NCBI RefSeq assembly: GCF_026241895.1
Contig: NZ_JAPJIV010000017.1
Location: 62,001-126,000, forward strand
Length of the DNA: 64,000 nucleotides
Direction of reading: 5' to 3'
DNA from: Pseudomonas sp. RIT-562
Lineage (GTDB): Bacteria > Pseudomonadota > Gammaproteobacteria > Pseudomonadales > Pseudomonadaceae
Shown: piece by piece, positions 1 to 8,921 of the stretch
Layout: every line of letters begins with the position of its first letter
Position numbering within the stretch: position 1 is the stretch's first letter
Notes under the pieces: model-generated
Databases searched by the model: none
What the model saw: only the letters and a program-made list of their open reading frames with translations
What the model was told of the DNA's origin: nothing
Position numbers and translations under genes: made by a program

Positions 1-12
1 ACAGGTAGGGCA

Positions 13-1644
13 ATGACGATTTCTCGACGATGGTTCATGGCAGGCCTGGCGCTGACCGGTGCCGCCGTGCCTGCGGCTTTTTATGGGCATCGCGAATGGA
101 CAAGGCCGGACCCGACGATCACCCCCGGCGAAGCGACGTTCGACGTGGCGGATGTGGCCGGCCAGCACCTGGCGAACACGTTGCGAGGCGTCTGGCAGAT
201 TCGCTTCGAGGGCCGTGATGGCGGGATCGAAGGTTTGCCCCGGGACGGCCTGGAGGTGTTTCTCGACATCGGCCACAAAGGCCGCGGTCTCAGCGGCTAC
301 CTCGACACCGCCGAGCGCCTGCGCTCCAGTGAACCGCCGCGTTACCGGGTGCTGGGTGATCTGGCGGATGCCAAGCCCGCCGAACTCAGCTGGCGCTTGA
401 TCGGCGCCGATGCGCTGGATGCGCTGCATGACACACCGAACTACGAGTTCAGCATGGCGCTGGACGAAGTCTGGGCGGGCTTCGGCAATGCCGGCAGCGG
501 CACCCTCAGTGGCCGCGTGTTGAACCTGAATCGCCCGTTGATGATGACTGCCCAGGACAACCGATTTATCGCGGTCAAGCGAGTGTTTCCCGAAGCCCGT
601 GAGCGCACCGGCCTCAACCCGCAGCTGCTGGCGTGGCTGATCTCCCCCGAGCACCGGCTGTTCCACCAGCTGTGGCACGCTTCCCGGGACAAGTGGCACA
701 CCCTTTCTGAAGACAAGCGCAACGCCCTGCGCGGTATCGGCTGGCAGCCTGGGCCGCGGGACAGGGAGCGCGATGCCCGGGGCACGCGCAAGGATCGCAA
801 CGGTTCGGGGGTGGATTTTTTCTTCATGCACCGGCATATGCTCGGTACGGCGCGCTCGATGCAGGACCTGCCGTCGTGGCCGCATTTTCCGCTGCCACAG
901 CCGGAACTGGTGCGGGATCGAATCGGCTTCGCGCGGTATTTCGACAATCACGATGGCACGTCGCTGCCGCCCACCTGGCTGGCTGACGACGATGCCGAGT
1001 ACTCGCAGTGGGTGGCCGACATCAAGACCGCCGAAACCTACCACAGCAATTTCCAGGTGTGGGAGTCGCGCTATCGTGACCCGCGTTATCTGTCGAAGCT
1101 GACCCTGGGGCAGTTCGGTTCCGAGGTCGAGCTGGGCCTGCATGACTGGCTGCACATGCGCTGGGCCTCGGTGCCGCGCGACCCGTCCAATGGCCAGCCG
1201 GTGCCGTTTGCCCGTGACCCTGCAGACTTTTCCGCGCGCTGGTTTGCGGCGGAGAACGATTTTCTTGGCGACCCGTTTTCCTCCCATGTGAGCCCGGTGT
1301 TCTGGCATTTCCATGGCTGGATTGATGATCGCCTGGAGGACTGGTTCCGCGCCCACGAGCGTTTTCATCCGGGGCAGGTGAGTCGTCTGGAGGTCAATGG
1401 CGTGGCCTGGTTTGCGCCTGGGCGCTGGGTTGAGGTGGATGATCCGTGGCTGGGTCCGGGGACTCATGGTTGCAGTACCACGCCGGGGTTGCAGGCGGGC
1501 AAGTCGGTGGAGCTGGATCCAGAAACCATGAAGCTGGCGTTGCGTATTACCTTTGGCGATGACGAGAAAAAGCTGGCTGAGCTGTTTCGCAAGGTGCCGC
1601 GACGACCCTGGTATGCGCGGCATTTGAAGGCTAAACAGGCTTGA
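13..1644 (+). CDS. pvdP: PvdP, pyoverdine maturation tyrosinase
   Basis: This 543-residue protein matches PvdP in length and layout. PvdP is the periplasmic copper tyrosinase that oxidises the ferribactin tyrosine-derived unit to form the pyoverdine chromophore. The N-terminus has a twin-arginine signal (SRRWFMAG, residues 4-11) followed by a hydrophobic stretch, which fits Tat export of a folded metalloenzyme. Histidine-rich stretches typical of type-3 copper sites are visible, for example HRLFHQLWH near residue 213 and FMHRHML near 272, with further histidines in the C-terminal half (HDWLHMRW, FWHFHGW). An AGGTAGGG ribosome site precedes the ATG at 13. The gene converges on opmQ, as in P. 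aeruginosa. The upstream promoter lies outside the window. Confidence 0.93.
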   Translation: MTISRRWFMAGLALTGAAVPAAFYGHREWTRPDPTITPGEATFDVADVAGQHLANTLRGVWQIRFEGRDGGIEGLPRDGLEVFLDIGHKGRGLSGYLDTAERLRSSEPPRYRVLGDLADAKPAELSWRLIGADALDALHDTPNYEFSMALDEVWAGFGNAGSGTLSGRVLNLNRPLMMTAQDNRFIAVKRVFPEARERTGLNPQLLAWLISPEHRLFHQLWHASRDKWHTLSEDKRNALRGIGWQPGPRDRERDARGTRKDRNGSGVDFFFMHRHMLGTARSMQDLPSWPHFPLPQPELVRDRIGFARYFDNHDGTSLPPTWLADDDAEYSQWVADIKTAETYHSNFQVWESRYRDPRYLSKLTLGQFGSEVELGLHDWLHMRWASVPRDPSNGQPVPFARDPADFSARWFAAENDFLGDPFSSHVSPVFWHFHGWIDDRLEDWFRAHERFHPGQVSRLEVNGVAWFAPGRWVEVDDPWLGPGTHGCSTTPGLQAGKSVELDPETMKLALRITFGDDEKKLAELFRKVPRRPWYARHLKAKQA

Positions 1645-1660
1645 AGACCGAGTGATCGTT

Positions 1661-1758
1661 CATCGCGAGCAGGCTCACTCCTACAGGGGCATTTCATCGC
1701 GAGCAGGCTCACTCCTACAGGGGCAGTGTCGTGTAGGAGTGAGCCTGCTCGCGATGGG
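1661..1758. repeat. Cluster of three REP elements
   Basis: Two copies in minus orientation (1661-1690 and 1695-1723) and one in plus orientation (1732-1757) share the core GTAGGAGTGAGCCTGCTCGC. They lie between the convergent ends of pvdP and opmQ. This is a typical site for Pseudomonas REP/REPIN elements, which can act as bidirectional transcript stabilisers or terminators. Confidence 0.85.
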
Positions 1759-1779
1759 GCCCTGGCAGACACCCCAACA

Positions 1780-3174
1780 TCACAAAGCCTGCCACCCCCC
1801 ACCCAACGCCTTGTACAACGCAATACTTGCCTGCAACCGCGCCAGCCGCAGCTGCACATTCAGATCCTGCGCCGCATACAAAGTGCGCTGCGTCTCCAGC
1901 ACCGTCAGTAAGTCCTCGGCCCCGGCCTCATAGCGATTTTGCGCAATGTTGAACGCCGTCTGCGCCTGGTTCAGTTCTTCCCCTTGCCACTGACGCTGCT
2001 GATCCAGACCGCGAATGCTGTTCAGGGCTTTTTCCACGTCGGCAAAACCATTGATGATCGCCCCGCGATAATTCTCCAGCAGCTCTTCCTGGCGGGCTGT
2101 GGCCTTGTCACGTTCGGCGCCCAGGCGTCCGTTGTTGAACACCGGGGCGAGCAATCCAGCGGTGAGGTTGTAGAACGGGCTGCGCAGGATATCCGCCGCA
2201 CGGTCGGCGCCAGAGCCCAGGTCGGCACTCAGGGTAACTTTGGGCAACATCGCCGCACGAGCGACCTTTACATCAGCTTGTGCGGCAGCCAGCTGCGCTT
2301 CGGCCCTGGCGATGTCCGGGCGGCGGCTGAGCAATTCGCTGGGCACGCCGGCGGCGATGGTCGGCCATGCCAGCTGAGCAAAACGCTCCTGGCCCAACGA
2401 CAGCTGCTGCACCGGCCGGCCGAGCAGGGCGGCGAGGTTGATCTGCGCCTCCTGGGCCTGCTGCTGCACCAATGGCAACTGCCGTTGCTGCGCCGCCACG
2501 AGGCTCTTCTGCTGCGCCAGCTCCAGGGCCGTTGCCGAACCCGAGTCATAGCGGGTCTGCACCAGGCTCAGCACGCTCTGCGCGTTGGCCAGGTTCAACT
2601 CGGCGATACGCTGCTGTTCCTGCAGCGACAGGGTTTGCGCATAGCCGTTGGCGACGCTGCTCTGCAGAGTCAACGCCACCGTGGACTGATCGAATTGACT
2701 GGCCTGCAGCGCGAACTGCGCACTGTCGCGGGACGCACGCTGACCGCCCCAGAAATCGATTTCATAGCTGGCACTGAGATTGGCGTCGAAGTAGTCCACC
2801 GCCTTGTTGCTGCTGTCGGCGTCCAGTTGGCTGTAGCCATTGCCGCGCAGCAATTTTTGGCGATTGGCATTCAGGCCAGCCTTGACCTCCGGCAACTGCG
2901 AACCGCCGGCCACCACTGTCTCGGCCTGGGCCTGGCGGACTCGGGCCATCGCGGCTGCCAGGTCGAAACTGCCCACTCGGGCTTGCTCGACCAGCAGGTC
3001 AAGCTGCGGGCTGCCGAACTGCGACCACCACTGCGTATTGCTGCGGACAGCGCCATCGATGTGCGGTGATTGCCAGGTGGCAGGTGGCTGCAGACCACTG
3101 TCCGGACGCTGGGCGGGACTGCCGCAGGCGCTGAGCAACAGGCAGAGAGTCAACAGGCTGAGTGGCGGCTTCAT
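1780..3174 (-). CDS. opmQ: OpmQ, outer-membrane channel of the PvdRT-OpmQ exporter
   Basis: This is a 464-residue RND/MacAB-type outer-membrane factor of the TolC/NodT lipoprotein family. The start at 3174 gives a lipoprotein signal (MKPPLSLLTLCLLLSACGS) with the lipobox Cys at about residue 17. The open frame extends further upstream, but that part overlaps the end of pvdT and lacks signal-peptide character. The rest shows the duplicated outer-membrane efflux domain with helical repeats rich in Q, A and L. It lies 7 bases after pvdT and is the last gene of the pvdR-pvdT-opmQ operon. In P. aeruginosa this system secretes new pyoverdine and recycles it from the periplasm. Confidence 0.92.
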   Translation of the reverse strand: MKPPLSLLTLCLLLSACGSPAQRPDSGLQPPATWQSPHIDGAVRSNTQWWSQFGSPQLDLLVEQARVGSFDLAAAMARVRQAQAETVVAGGSQLPEVKAGLNANRQKLLRGNGYSQLDADSSNKAVDYFDANLSASYEIDFWGGQRASRDSAQFALQASQFDQSTVALTLQSSVANGYAQTLSLQEQQRIAELNLANAQSVLSLVQTRYDSGSATALELAQQKSLVAAQQRQLPLVQQQAQEAQINLAALLGRPVQQLSLGQERFAQLAWPTIAAGVPSELLSRRPDIARAEAQLAAAQADVKVARAAMLPKVTLSADLGSGADRAADILRSPFYNLTAGLLAPVFNNGRLGAERDKATARQEELLENYRGAIINGFADVEKALNSIRGLDQQRQWQGEELNQAQTAFNIAQNRYEAGAEDLLTVLETQRTLYAAQDLNVQLRLARLQASIALYKALGGGWQAL

Positions 3175-3181
3175 AAATCGA

Positions 3182-5155
3182 TCATTCACTGGTAAGGGCC
3201 GTGACCGGGTCGAGTCGGGCAGCTTTGCGGGCCGGCATGAAGCCGAAGACAACACCGGTGACCAGGGCGCAGCCAAACGCGCCGAGCACCGCTATCAAGG
3301 AGAATGCGACCGCCACTTCACTGATAATCAGCACGCCGCCGACGATCAGCGCCAGGGCGATACCGGCGAGCCCGCCCACCACCGAGAGCATCACCGCCTC
3401 GGTCAGGAACTGGCGCAGGATATCGCGCTGGCGAGCGCCGGTGGCCATGCGGATGCCGATCTCGCGGGTGCGCTCGCGCACCGTCATGAGCATGATGTTC
3501 ATCACGCCGATCCCGCCCACCAGCAGGGAGATCGCGGCGATCGAGCCAAGCATCAGCGACAGGGTGTTCTGCGTGCGCGCTTCGGCCTGGATCATGGCGG
3601 CGTTGTTGGTCAGTTCGAAATCTTTCTTGCCATTGTGCAGGCGCAGCATCAGTTGCTCGATCGCCTGTTCCGTTTCCTTGACCTTGCGTGCATCAGCGGC
3701 GGCGATGGCGATGTACTCCGGGTTGTGAGTGCCGAACAGGCGTACGCTCGCTGCGGAATACGGAATGGCGATGCGGTCGTCGCTGTCGGAATCGCCGGAG
3801 CTGGCGCCTTTTTCCGCGAGCACGCCGACCACCTGGAACGGCACGTTTTCAATGAGGATGTACTGGCCGATCGGGTTGGCGACATTCTTCAGCAGCTTCT
3901 GCCGCACCTTGTGGCCAATGACCGCAACCGCTGCGGCGTTCTGTTCGTCCGCTTCGGTGAAGTAGCTGCCTTCGACCACGGGCCAGTTGAAGATCGCCGG
4001 GAAGTTGGTGTCGTTGCCGCCGACGTAGCTCAGGTGGTCGAGATTGCCGAAACGCACCCCGGCTTCCTGGCCGTTGACCGGCATGATGCGCGTCACCTGC
4101 GGCAGGCTGCCGACTGCCTTGACCTCGTCCAGGGTCACGATACCCAGGGGCGTTCGCGGGTTGGGCGAGGAGCCGCTGAGGTAAATGATGTTGGAGCCGA
4201 ACGCGCCCATCTGCGCCATGACCTGGCGCTTGCTGCCTTCGCCGACGGCGAGCATCACCACCACCGACGCAACGCCGATGATGATCCCCAGCAGTGTCAG
4301 GGCGGTGCGAAAGCGGTTGATCCACATGACCCGCCACGCGGCTTGCACTGCGTCGACCAGTTCACCTTTCCAGGCGCCAGTGGCTTCGGCGCCCTCGCTC
4401 AGGCGCTTGCGCAAGTCTACCGCCTGCAGTGCGCCGGGATTGGCCGAGGCCTGCACCTGGGGATTGTCCTGGGCGCTGTCGCTGATGATCAGCCCGTCGC
4501 GAATTTCAATAATGCGTTTGGCCCGCGCCGCCACTTCGCGGTCGTGGGTGATCAGGATCACCACGTGGCCCTGGCTGGCGAGTTCGTCGAGCAGGGTCAT
4601 GACCTCGGCGCCGCTATGGCTGTCGAGGGCGCCGGTGGGTTCGTCGGCGAGGATGATATGACCGCCGTTCATCAGCGCGCGGGCGATTGACACCCGTTGT
4701 TGCTGGCCGCCGGAGAGCTGGTGCGGACGGTTGCCGGTGCGTGAGGCCAGGCCCAGGCGGTCGAGGAGGGCGGCGGCGCGGGCGTGGCGCTCGGCGGCTG
4801 GCGTGCCTGCGTAGATCGCCGGCATCTCGACGTTTTCCTGGGCTGAGCCGGACGGAATCAGGTGATAACCCTGAAACACGAACCCGAAGGCTTCACGGCG
4901 CAGCCAGGCCAGCTCGTCGCTGTCGAGGCCGGCGACATTTTCCCCGGCGAAGCGGTACTCGCCCGAAGTCGGGCGGTCGAGGCAGCCGAGGATGTTCATC
5001 AGGGTCGACTTGCCGGAACCGGAAGCTCCGACTATCGCGACGAATTCGCCGGCGTGGATCGACAGGTCGATCCCGCGCAATACGTGGACTTCAGGGGCGT
5101 CGCCGCCGCCATAGGACTTGCGGATATCCTGCAGGTCGATCAGGGGCGTCAGCAT
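3182..5155 (-). CDS. pvdT: PvdT, MacB-like ABC transporter of pyoverdine
   Basis: This 657-residue protein is a MacB-type fusion of an ATPase and a permease in the inner membrane. The N-terminal ABC domain has Walker A (GASGSGKST, about residues 43-51), the signature LSGGQQQR (about 143) and Walker B with [12 protein letters not shown] first membrane helix follows at about 275-295, then the large periplasmic MacB domain, then three C-terminal membrane helices (about 525-640) with the FtsX-like motif around [13 protein letters not shown]. The start codon is directly adjacent to the pvdR stop. With PvdR and OpmQ it forms the tripartite exporter of pyoverdine. Confidence 0.93.
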   Translation of the reverse strand: MLTPLIDLQDIRKSYGGGDAPEVHVLRGIDLSIHAGEFVAIVGASGSGKSTLMNILGCLDRPTSGEYRFAGENVAGLDSDELAWLRREAFGFVFQGYHLIPSGSAQENVEMPAIYAGTPAAERHARAAALLDRLGLASRTGNRPHQLSGGQQQRVSIARALMNGGHIILADEPTGALDSHSGAEVMTLLDELASQGHVVILITHDREVAARAKRIIEIRDGLIISDSAQDNPQVQASANPGALQAVDLRKRLSEGAEATGAWKGELVDAVQAAWRVMWINRFRTALTLLGIIIGVASVVVMLAVGEGSKRQVMAQMGAFGSNIIYLSGSSPNPRTPLGIVTLDEVKAVGSLPQVTRIMPVNGQEAGVRFGNLDHLSYVGGNDTNFPAIFNWPVVEGSYFTEADEQNAAAVAVIGHKVRQKLLKNVANPIGQYILIENVPFQVVGVLAEKGASSGDSDSDDRIAIPYSAASVRLFGTHNPEYIAIAAADARKVKETEQAIEQLMLRLHNGKKDFELTNNAAMIQAEARTQNTLSLMLGSIAAISLLVGGIGVMNIMLMTVRERTREIGIRMATGARQRDILRQFLTEAVMLSVVGGLAGIALALIVGGVLIISEVAVAFSLIAVLGAFGCALVTGVVFGFMPARKAARLDPVTALTSE

Positions 5156-6328
5156 TCAGCCGCCACTCCCGTCGGCCGGACCGATGAGCAGGTGATCGCC
5201 TTCCTCCAGGCCGTCGATTATCTGCACCCGCAGGCGATCGCTGATGCCCGTGCGCACCAGTCGTTGCTGCAGGCTGCCGTTTTCGGCCACTACCTGGGCA
5301 GTTTGCTGGTCGGTCTGGGGGCCGGCTTGCAGGGCGGCGATGGGGGCGGTGAGGACGTTCCTGGCCTGGTCGGAAACGAAAAATACCTGGGTGGTCATCT
5401 CTGCCATCAGGGCATTGTCGGCGTTATCGACATCGAGCAATACGGTGTACAACACCACTCGCGCGCTGCCGCTTTTGCTCGAACTGGCCGGGCTGCCTCC
5501 GCCTTGGCTGGTCTGGTCCAGAGGCTTGGGTGGCACCGGGAGGATTTGCCGAACGGTGCTGCTCCAGCGTCGGGTGCCGCCGCTCAAGGTGGTGAACCAG
5601 GCCTGCATGCCGGGTTTGACGTGGCCGATATCGGCCTCCGAAACCTCGGCCCAGACCGTCATCGGCGACAACTTGGCGATGCGCAGGATCAGCGGGGTTT
5701 GCTGTTGCGCGTTAAGCGTCTGACCTTCCCGGGCATCGAGGGCAACGACAGTGCCGGCCATGGGCGCGTAGATCCGCGTGTAGCCGAGTTCCGCCTGGTC
5801 GCTGCGCAGACTGGCCTGGGCTTGGCGAATCTGCGCCTGGAACATATCGATCCGGGCCTGGGTAGCGTGCAGTTCGGCCTGGGCGGTTTGCACGTCTTCC
5901 TCGCGGGTGGCGCCGCCAGCCTTGAGGTGCAGCTGACGCTGGAATTTCTGCCGCGCCAACTCATGCTGGGCCCGCTGTTCCGCGAGCTGCGCCCTGAGGT
6001 TTTCAATCGAGAAGCGCCCTGCGTCGAGTTTGGCCTGTTGCGTCGACGGATCAATTTCCACCAGCAACTGACCTTCCTTGACGATGTCACCGACTTCCAC
6101 GTGGATCTTCTGGATCTGCCCGGAAGCCTGGGCGCCGACGTCGACATAGCGCCGCGGCTGCAGGGTGCCCAGCGCGGTGACACTGCTTTCGATGTCGCCA
6201 CGGCTGACCTGCACGGTGGCGAATTTGTCCCGACCGGGCGGGATCATCTGCCAGGCGGCGACGGCGATAACGGGGATCAGACACAGGGCTGCAAGCAGGG
6301 CGCGTCGGGTGTGTCGGGGACGTTTCAT
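5156..6328 (-). CDS. pvdR: PvdR, MacA-like periplasmic adaptor
   Basis: This 390-residue membrane fusion protein bridges PvdT and OpmQ. The ATG at 6328 is chosen because it begins a classic MacA N-terminus, basic residues (MKRPRHTRR) followed by a hydrophobic anchor at about residues 10-28. The longer open frame would add 52 unlikely residues across the promoter. A lipoyl/HlyD half-motif (RRYVDVGAQASGQI, about 60), a coiled-coil hairpin rich in Q, A and E (about 100-185) and beta-barrel segments are visible. It heads the operon and is preceded by a PvdS-type promoter at 6438-6461. Confidence 0.92.
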   Translation of the reverse strand: MKRPRHTRRALLAALCLIPVIAVAAWQMIPPGRDKFATVQVSRGDIESSVTALGTLQPRRYVDVGAQASGQIQKIHVEVGDIVKEGQLLVEIDPSTQQAKLDAGRFSIENLRAQLAEQRAQHELARQKFQRQLHLKAGGATREEDVQTAQAELHATQARIDMFQAQIRQAQASLRSDQAELGYTRIYAPMAGTVVALDAREGQTLNAQQQTPLILRIAKLSPMTVWAEVSEADIGHVKPGMQAWFTTLSGGTRRWSSTVRQILPVPPKPLDQTSQGGGSPASSSKSGSARVVLYTVLLDVDNADNALMAEMTTQVFFVSDQARNVLTAPIAALQAGPQTDQQTAQVVAENGSLQQRLVRTGISDRLRVQIIDGLEEGDHLLIGPADGSGG

Positions 6329-6437
6329 GCAGGGTTCCGGCCAATGGAAATCGACCCGTCGTTCGCTCAGCCGAAATATATCCGGCAATAGTTGAACGCT
6401 GCCGGCAGGCCGACAGAGACGGGGAGCTGTCCTTAAT

Positions 6438-6461
6438 ACGAGAAAAGCCGCGGCGAATTTA
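6438..6461 (-). promoter_or_regulatory. PvdS iron-starvation box for pvdRT-opmQ
   Basis: Reading the minus strand, TAAAT (6461-6457) is followed by 16 bases and CGT (6440-6438). This is the exact published form of the box recognised by the PvdS sigma factor. It lies 109 bases upstream of the pvdR start. Confidence 0.8.
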
Positions 6462-6532
6462 GGCGCGGACACATGTGGGCACACATATAGACCATGACAA
6501 TTTGTCGGGCAAGACCAAGCAATACTTTAAAT

Positions 6533-6552
6533 CTATATGAGAATTACTATAA
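6533..6552. promoter_or_regulatory. Candidate Fur box upstream of fpvI
   Basis: The stretch TATATGAGAATTACTATAA (6534-6552) matches the 19-base Fur consensus at 11 positions, concentrated in the central ATGA..AAT.A.TAT core. It lies about 100 bases before the fpvI ATG, where Fur control is expected for this gene class. The match is moderate only. Confidence 0.45.
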
Positions 6553-6649
6553 ATTACGCGCCTCGCTCTGCCACTATCTTGCCACTGCCCATTTCGGCGG
6601 TCGACAGGGTGGCTCAAGGATTGAATCCGCACTCGTGCGGCTGGGAGTC

Positions 6650-7132
6650 ATGTTGGAAAACTACTATCGTGAGCTGGTGTGTTTCCTGAACGCCAAGCTA
6701 GGCAACCGTCAGGTGGCCGAAGATGTGGTGCATGACGCCTATCTGCGGGTGCTTGAACGCTCCAGCACCACGCCGATCGAGCAGCCCCGCGCTTTCCTTT
6801 ATCGCACCGCGCTCAACCTGGTGATCGACGATCACCGCCGCAATGCCCTGCGCCAGGTCGAGTCGCTGGAGGTGCTCGATAACGAGGAGCGCTACTTCAC
6901 CCCCTCACCGCACAACAGCCTCGACCACGGCCAGCGTCTGGAAATGCTCCAGCGGGCCTTGGCCGAATTGCCTCGGCTGTGCCGCGAGAGCTTTATGCTG
7001 CGCAAGATCGATGGTCTGTCCCACCCGGAAATCGCCGAGCACCTGGGCATTTCCCGAGCCCTGGTGGAAAAACACATCGTCAACGCGATGAAACACTGCC
7101 GGGTGCGGATGCGGCAGTGGGATGGCCATTGA
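6650..7132 (+). CDS. fpvI: FpvI, ECF sigma factor for pyoverdine receptor expression
   Basis: This 160-residue protein is an extracytoplasmic-function sigma factor of the iron-starvation type. Region 2 is visible at about residues 8-75 (VAEDVVHDAYLRVLERS, then PRAFLYRTALNLVID) and region 4 at about 100-155 (LPRLCRESFMLRKIDG, SHPEIAEHLGISRALVEKH). The ATG at 6650 is preferred because MLENYYREL is the usual N-terminus of this family. The open frame begins at 6494, but the extra residues have no sigma character. In P. aeruginosa FpvI drives fpvA. It sits divergent from pvdR and upstream of pvdA, as there, but the anti-sigma gene fpvR is not in between. Confidence 0.85.
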   Translation: MLENYYRELVCFLNAKLGNRQVAEDVVHDAYLRVLERSSTTPIEQPRAFLYRTALNLVIDDHRRNALRQVESLEVLDNEERYFTPSPHNSLDHGQRLEMLQRALAELPRLCRESFMLRKIDGLSHPEIAEHLGISRALVEKHIVNAMKHCRVRMRQWDGH

Positions 7133-7143
7133 TCCAAAGTTGT

Positions 7144-7167
7144 TAAATTAAGTTTCACTGTCCTCGT
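7144..7167 (+). promoter_or_regulatory. PvdS iron-starvation box for pvdA
   Basis: TAAAT at 7144-7148 is followed by exactly 16 bases and CGT at 7165-7167. This is the PvdS box form, placed 89 bases before the pvdA start and just after the fpvI stop. Confidence 0.85.
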
Positions 7168-7256
7168 CCATCTCAACAGACGACCTGGCACCCGATGCTC
7201 AGGTCACTCAGCTTTTTCTCCCCGCTGTTGAGGGGTTCATCCAGAGGACACTGGAA

Positions 7257-8594
7257 ATGACACAGGCAATTGCATCGCCCATCGTTCACGACCTGATTGG
7301 CGTCGGTTTCGGCCCTTCGAACCTGGCGCTGGCCATCGCCCTGCAAGAGCGCGGGCCGACCCAGGGTGAACTGGATGTGCTGTTCCTCGACAAACAGGCC
7401 GACTACCGCTGGCATGGCAACACCCTGGTCACCCAGAGCGAGCTGCAGATCTCTTTCCTCAAGGACCTGGTGACCCTGCGCAACCCCACCAGCCCCTACT
7501 CGTTCGTCAATTACCTCAAGCACCACGGGCGCCTGGTGGACTTCATCAACCTCGGCACTTTTTACCCGTGCCGCATGGAATACAACGACTACCTGCGTTG
7601 GGTCGCCGCGCAGTTCGCCGCGCAGAGCCGCTACGGCGAGGAGGTACTGACCATCGAGCCGGTGCTGCACAACCAGCAGGTCGAGGCACTGCGGGTGATT
7701 TCCCGCGACGCACAAGGCCAGCAGCATTTGCGTACCACCCGTTCGGTGGTGGTCAGCGCTGGCGGCACCCCACGCATTCCCGAGGCGTTCAAGACGCTCA
7801 AGGGCGACAGCCGGGTGTTCCATCATTCGCAATACCTGGCGCAGATGGCCAGCCTGCCTTGCGTCAACAACCAGCCGATGAGCATCGCGATCATCGGCGG
7901 TGGGCAGAGTGCAGCCGAGGCCTTCATCGACCTGAACGACAGCTTTCCTTCAGTGCAGGTGGACATGATCCTGCGTGGCTCGGCGCTAAAACCTGCGGAC
8001 GACAGCCCCTTCGTCAACGAAGTATTTTCCCCCGAGTTCACCGACCTGGTGTTCCAGCAAGCCAGCACCGAGCGTGAGCGCCTGGTGAACGAGTACCACA
8101 ACACCAACTATTCGGTGGTGGACATTGACCTGATCGAACGCATTTACGGCATCTTCTACCGCCAGAAAGTCTCGGGCATCGCTCGCCATGCGTTCCGCAC
8201 GTTGACCACCATCGAAAAAGCCACCGCGACCGAGCGCGGCATCGAGTTGGCAGTGCGCAACAACGCCACCGGGGAAGTGACGGTTCGGCTCTACGACGCC
8301 GTGGTGCTGGCCACCGGTTACGAGCGGCAGATGCACCGCAAACTGCTGGCGCCGCTTGAACAGTACCTGGGTGATTTCGAGGTGGATCGTAATTACAAAG
8401 TGATCACTGACGAGCGCTGCAAGGCCGGCATTTATATGCAGGGTTTTTGCCAGGCGAGTCACGGCTTGAGCGATACCCTGCTATCCATCCTGCCGATCCG
8501 CGCGGACGAGATTGCCGGATCGTTGTATGAACATGCCAAGCACCGTGGGCATAGCCGCACGATGGTGGATTTGCTCTTGGCTACCGCCAGCTGA
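7257..8594 (+). CDS. pvdA: PvdA, L-ornithine N5-monooxygenase
   Basis: This 445-residue flavoprotein hydroxylates the side-chain nitrogen of ornithine with FAD, NADPH and oxygen, making the hydroxamate precursor of pyoverdine. The FAD site GVGFGPSNLALA lies at residues 16-27, the NADPH site IIGGGQSAAEAF at about 212-223, and the late motif VVLATGYE at about 350, all typical of the SidA/IucD/PvdA family. Length fits the P. aeruginosa enzyme. A good PvdS box lies upstream. An AGAGGACACTGGAA leader with AGAGGA serves as the ribosome site. Confidence 0.95.
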   Translation: MTQAIASPIVHDLIGVGFGPSNLALAIALQERGPTQGELDVLFLDKQADYRWHGNTLVTQSELQISFLKDLVTLRNPTSPYSFVNYLKHHGRLVDFINLGTFYPCRMEYNDYLRWVAAQFAAQSRYGEEVLTIEPVLHNQQVEALRVISRDAQGQQHLRTTRSVVVSAGGTPRIPEAFKTLKGDSRVFHHSQYLAQMASLPCVNNQPMSIAIIGGGQSAAEAFIDLNDSFPSVQVDMILRGSALKPADDSPFVNEVFSPEFTDLVFQQASTERERLVNEYHNTNYSVVDIDLIERIYGIFYRQKVSGIARHAFRTLTTIEKATATERGIELAVRNNATGEVTVRLYDAVVLATGYERQMHRKLLAPLEQYLGDFEVDRNYKVITDERCKAGIYMQGFCQASHGLSDTLLSILPIRADEIAGSLYEHAKHRGHSRTMVDLLLATAS

Positions 8595-8651
8595 GATATC
8601 TTTAGCCGCTGGGGGAGGGTGCTCTCCACTATCACGCCATACCCATATCCC

Positions 8652-8719
8652 CGTAGGAGCCCGGCTTGCCGGCGATGGCGCCCGCAAGATCGCCATCGCC
8701 GGCAAGCCGGGCTCCTACG
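8652..8719. repeat. Inverted REP pair (GTAGGAGCCCGGCTTGCCGGCG type)
   Basis: The element begins CGTAGGAGCCCGGCTTGCCG and ends with the exact reverse complement, so it can fold into one long hairpin with a short GCCCGCAAGAT loop. It lies after pvdA and could end its transcript. The 327-base gap 8595-8921 holds little else besides this and the next copy. Confidence 0.85.
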
Positions 8720-8760
8720 GATTTGTGCCGAGCCCAATTTCCGCGTACACCCGAATCAAC

Positions 8761-8826
8761 CGTAGGAGCCTGGCTTGCCGGCGATGGCGCCCGCAAGATC
8801 GCATCGCCGGCAAGCCGGGCTCCTAC
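8761..8826. repeat. Second inverted REP pair of the same type
   Basis: This is a near copy of the hairpin at 8652-8719, with one substitution (AGCCTGG for AGCCCGG) and a one-base deletion in the loop-proximal arm (GATCGCATCG). The two copies are direct repeats 109 bases apart. Confidence 0.85.
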
Positions 8827-8921
8827 AGGGGTTGCGCCCACCCCATCAAAAAAACTGCCATCAGGCAGCCATCGCCGCGCCCGCCTCGCTACAATGCCTG
8901 CCATGTCTTGCAGAGGTTCCT

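Noticed and set aside
2840-4690. 616-codon plus-strand frame opposite pvdT
   Set aside because: It is a high-GC antisense shadow of a clear MacB-type gene, with no family motifs.
6494-6649. 52-codon N-terminal extension of fpvI, or a hidden fpvR here
   Set aside because: The extension covers the Fur-like site and has no sigma character, and the space is too short for an anti-sigma with its membrane helix.
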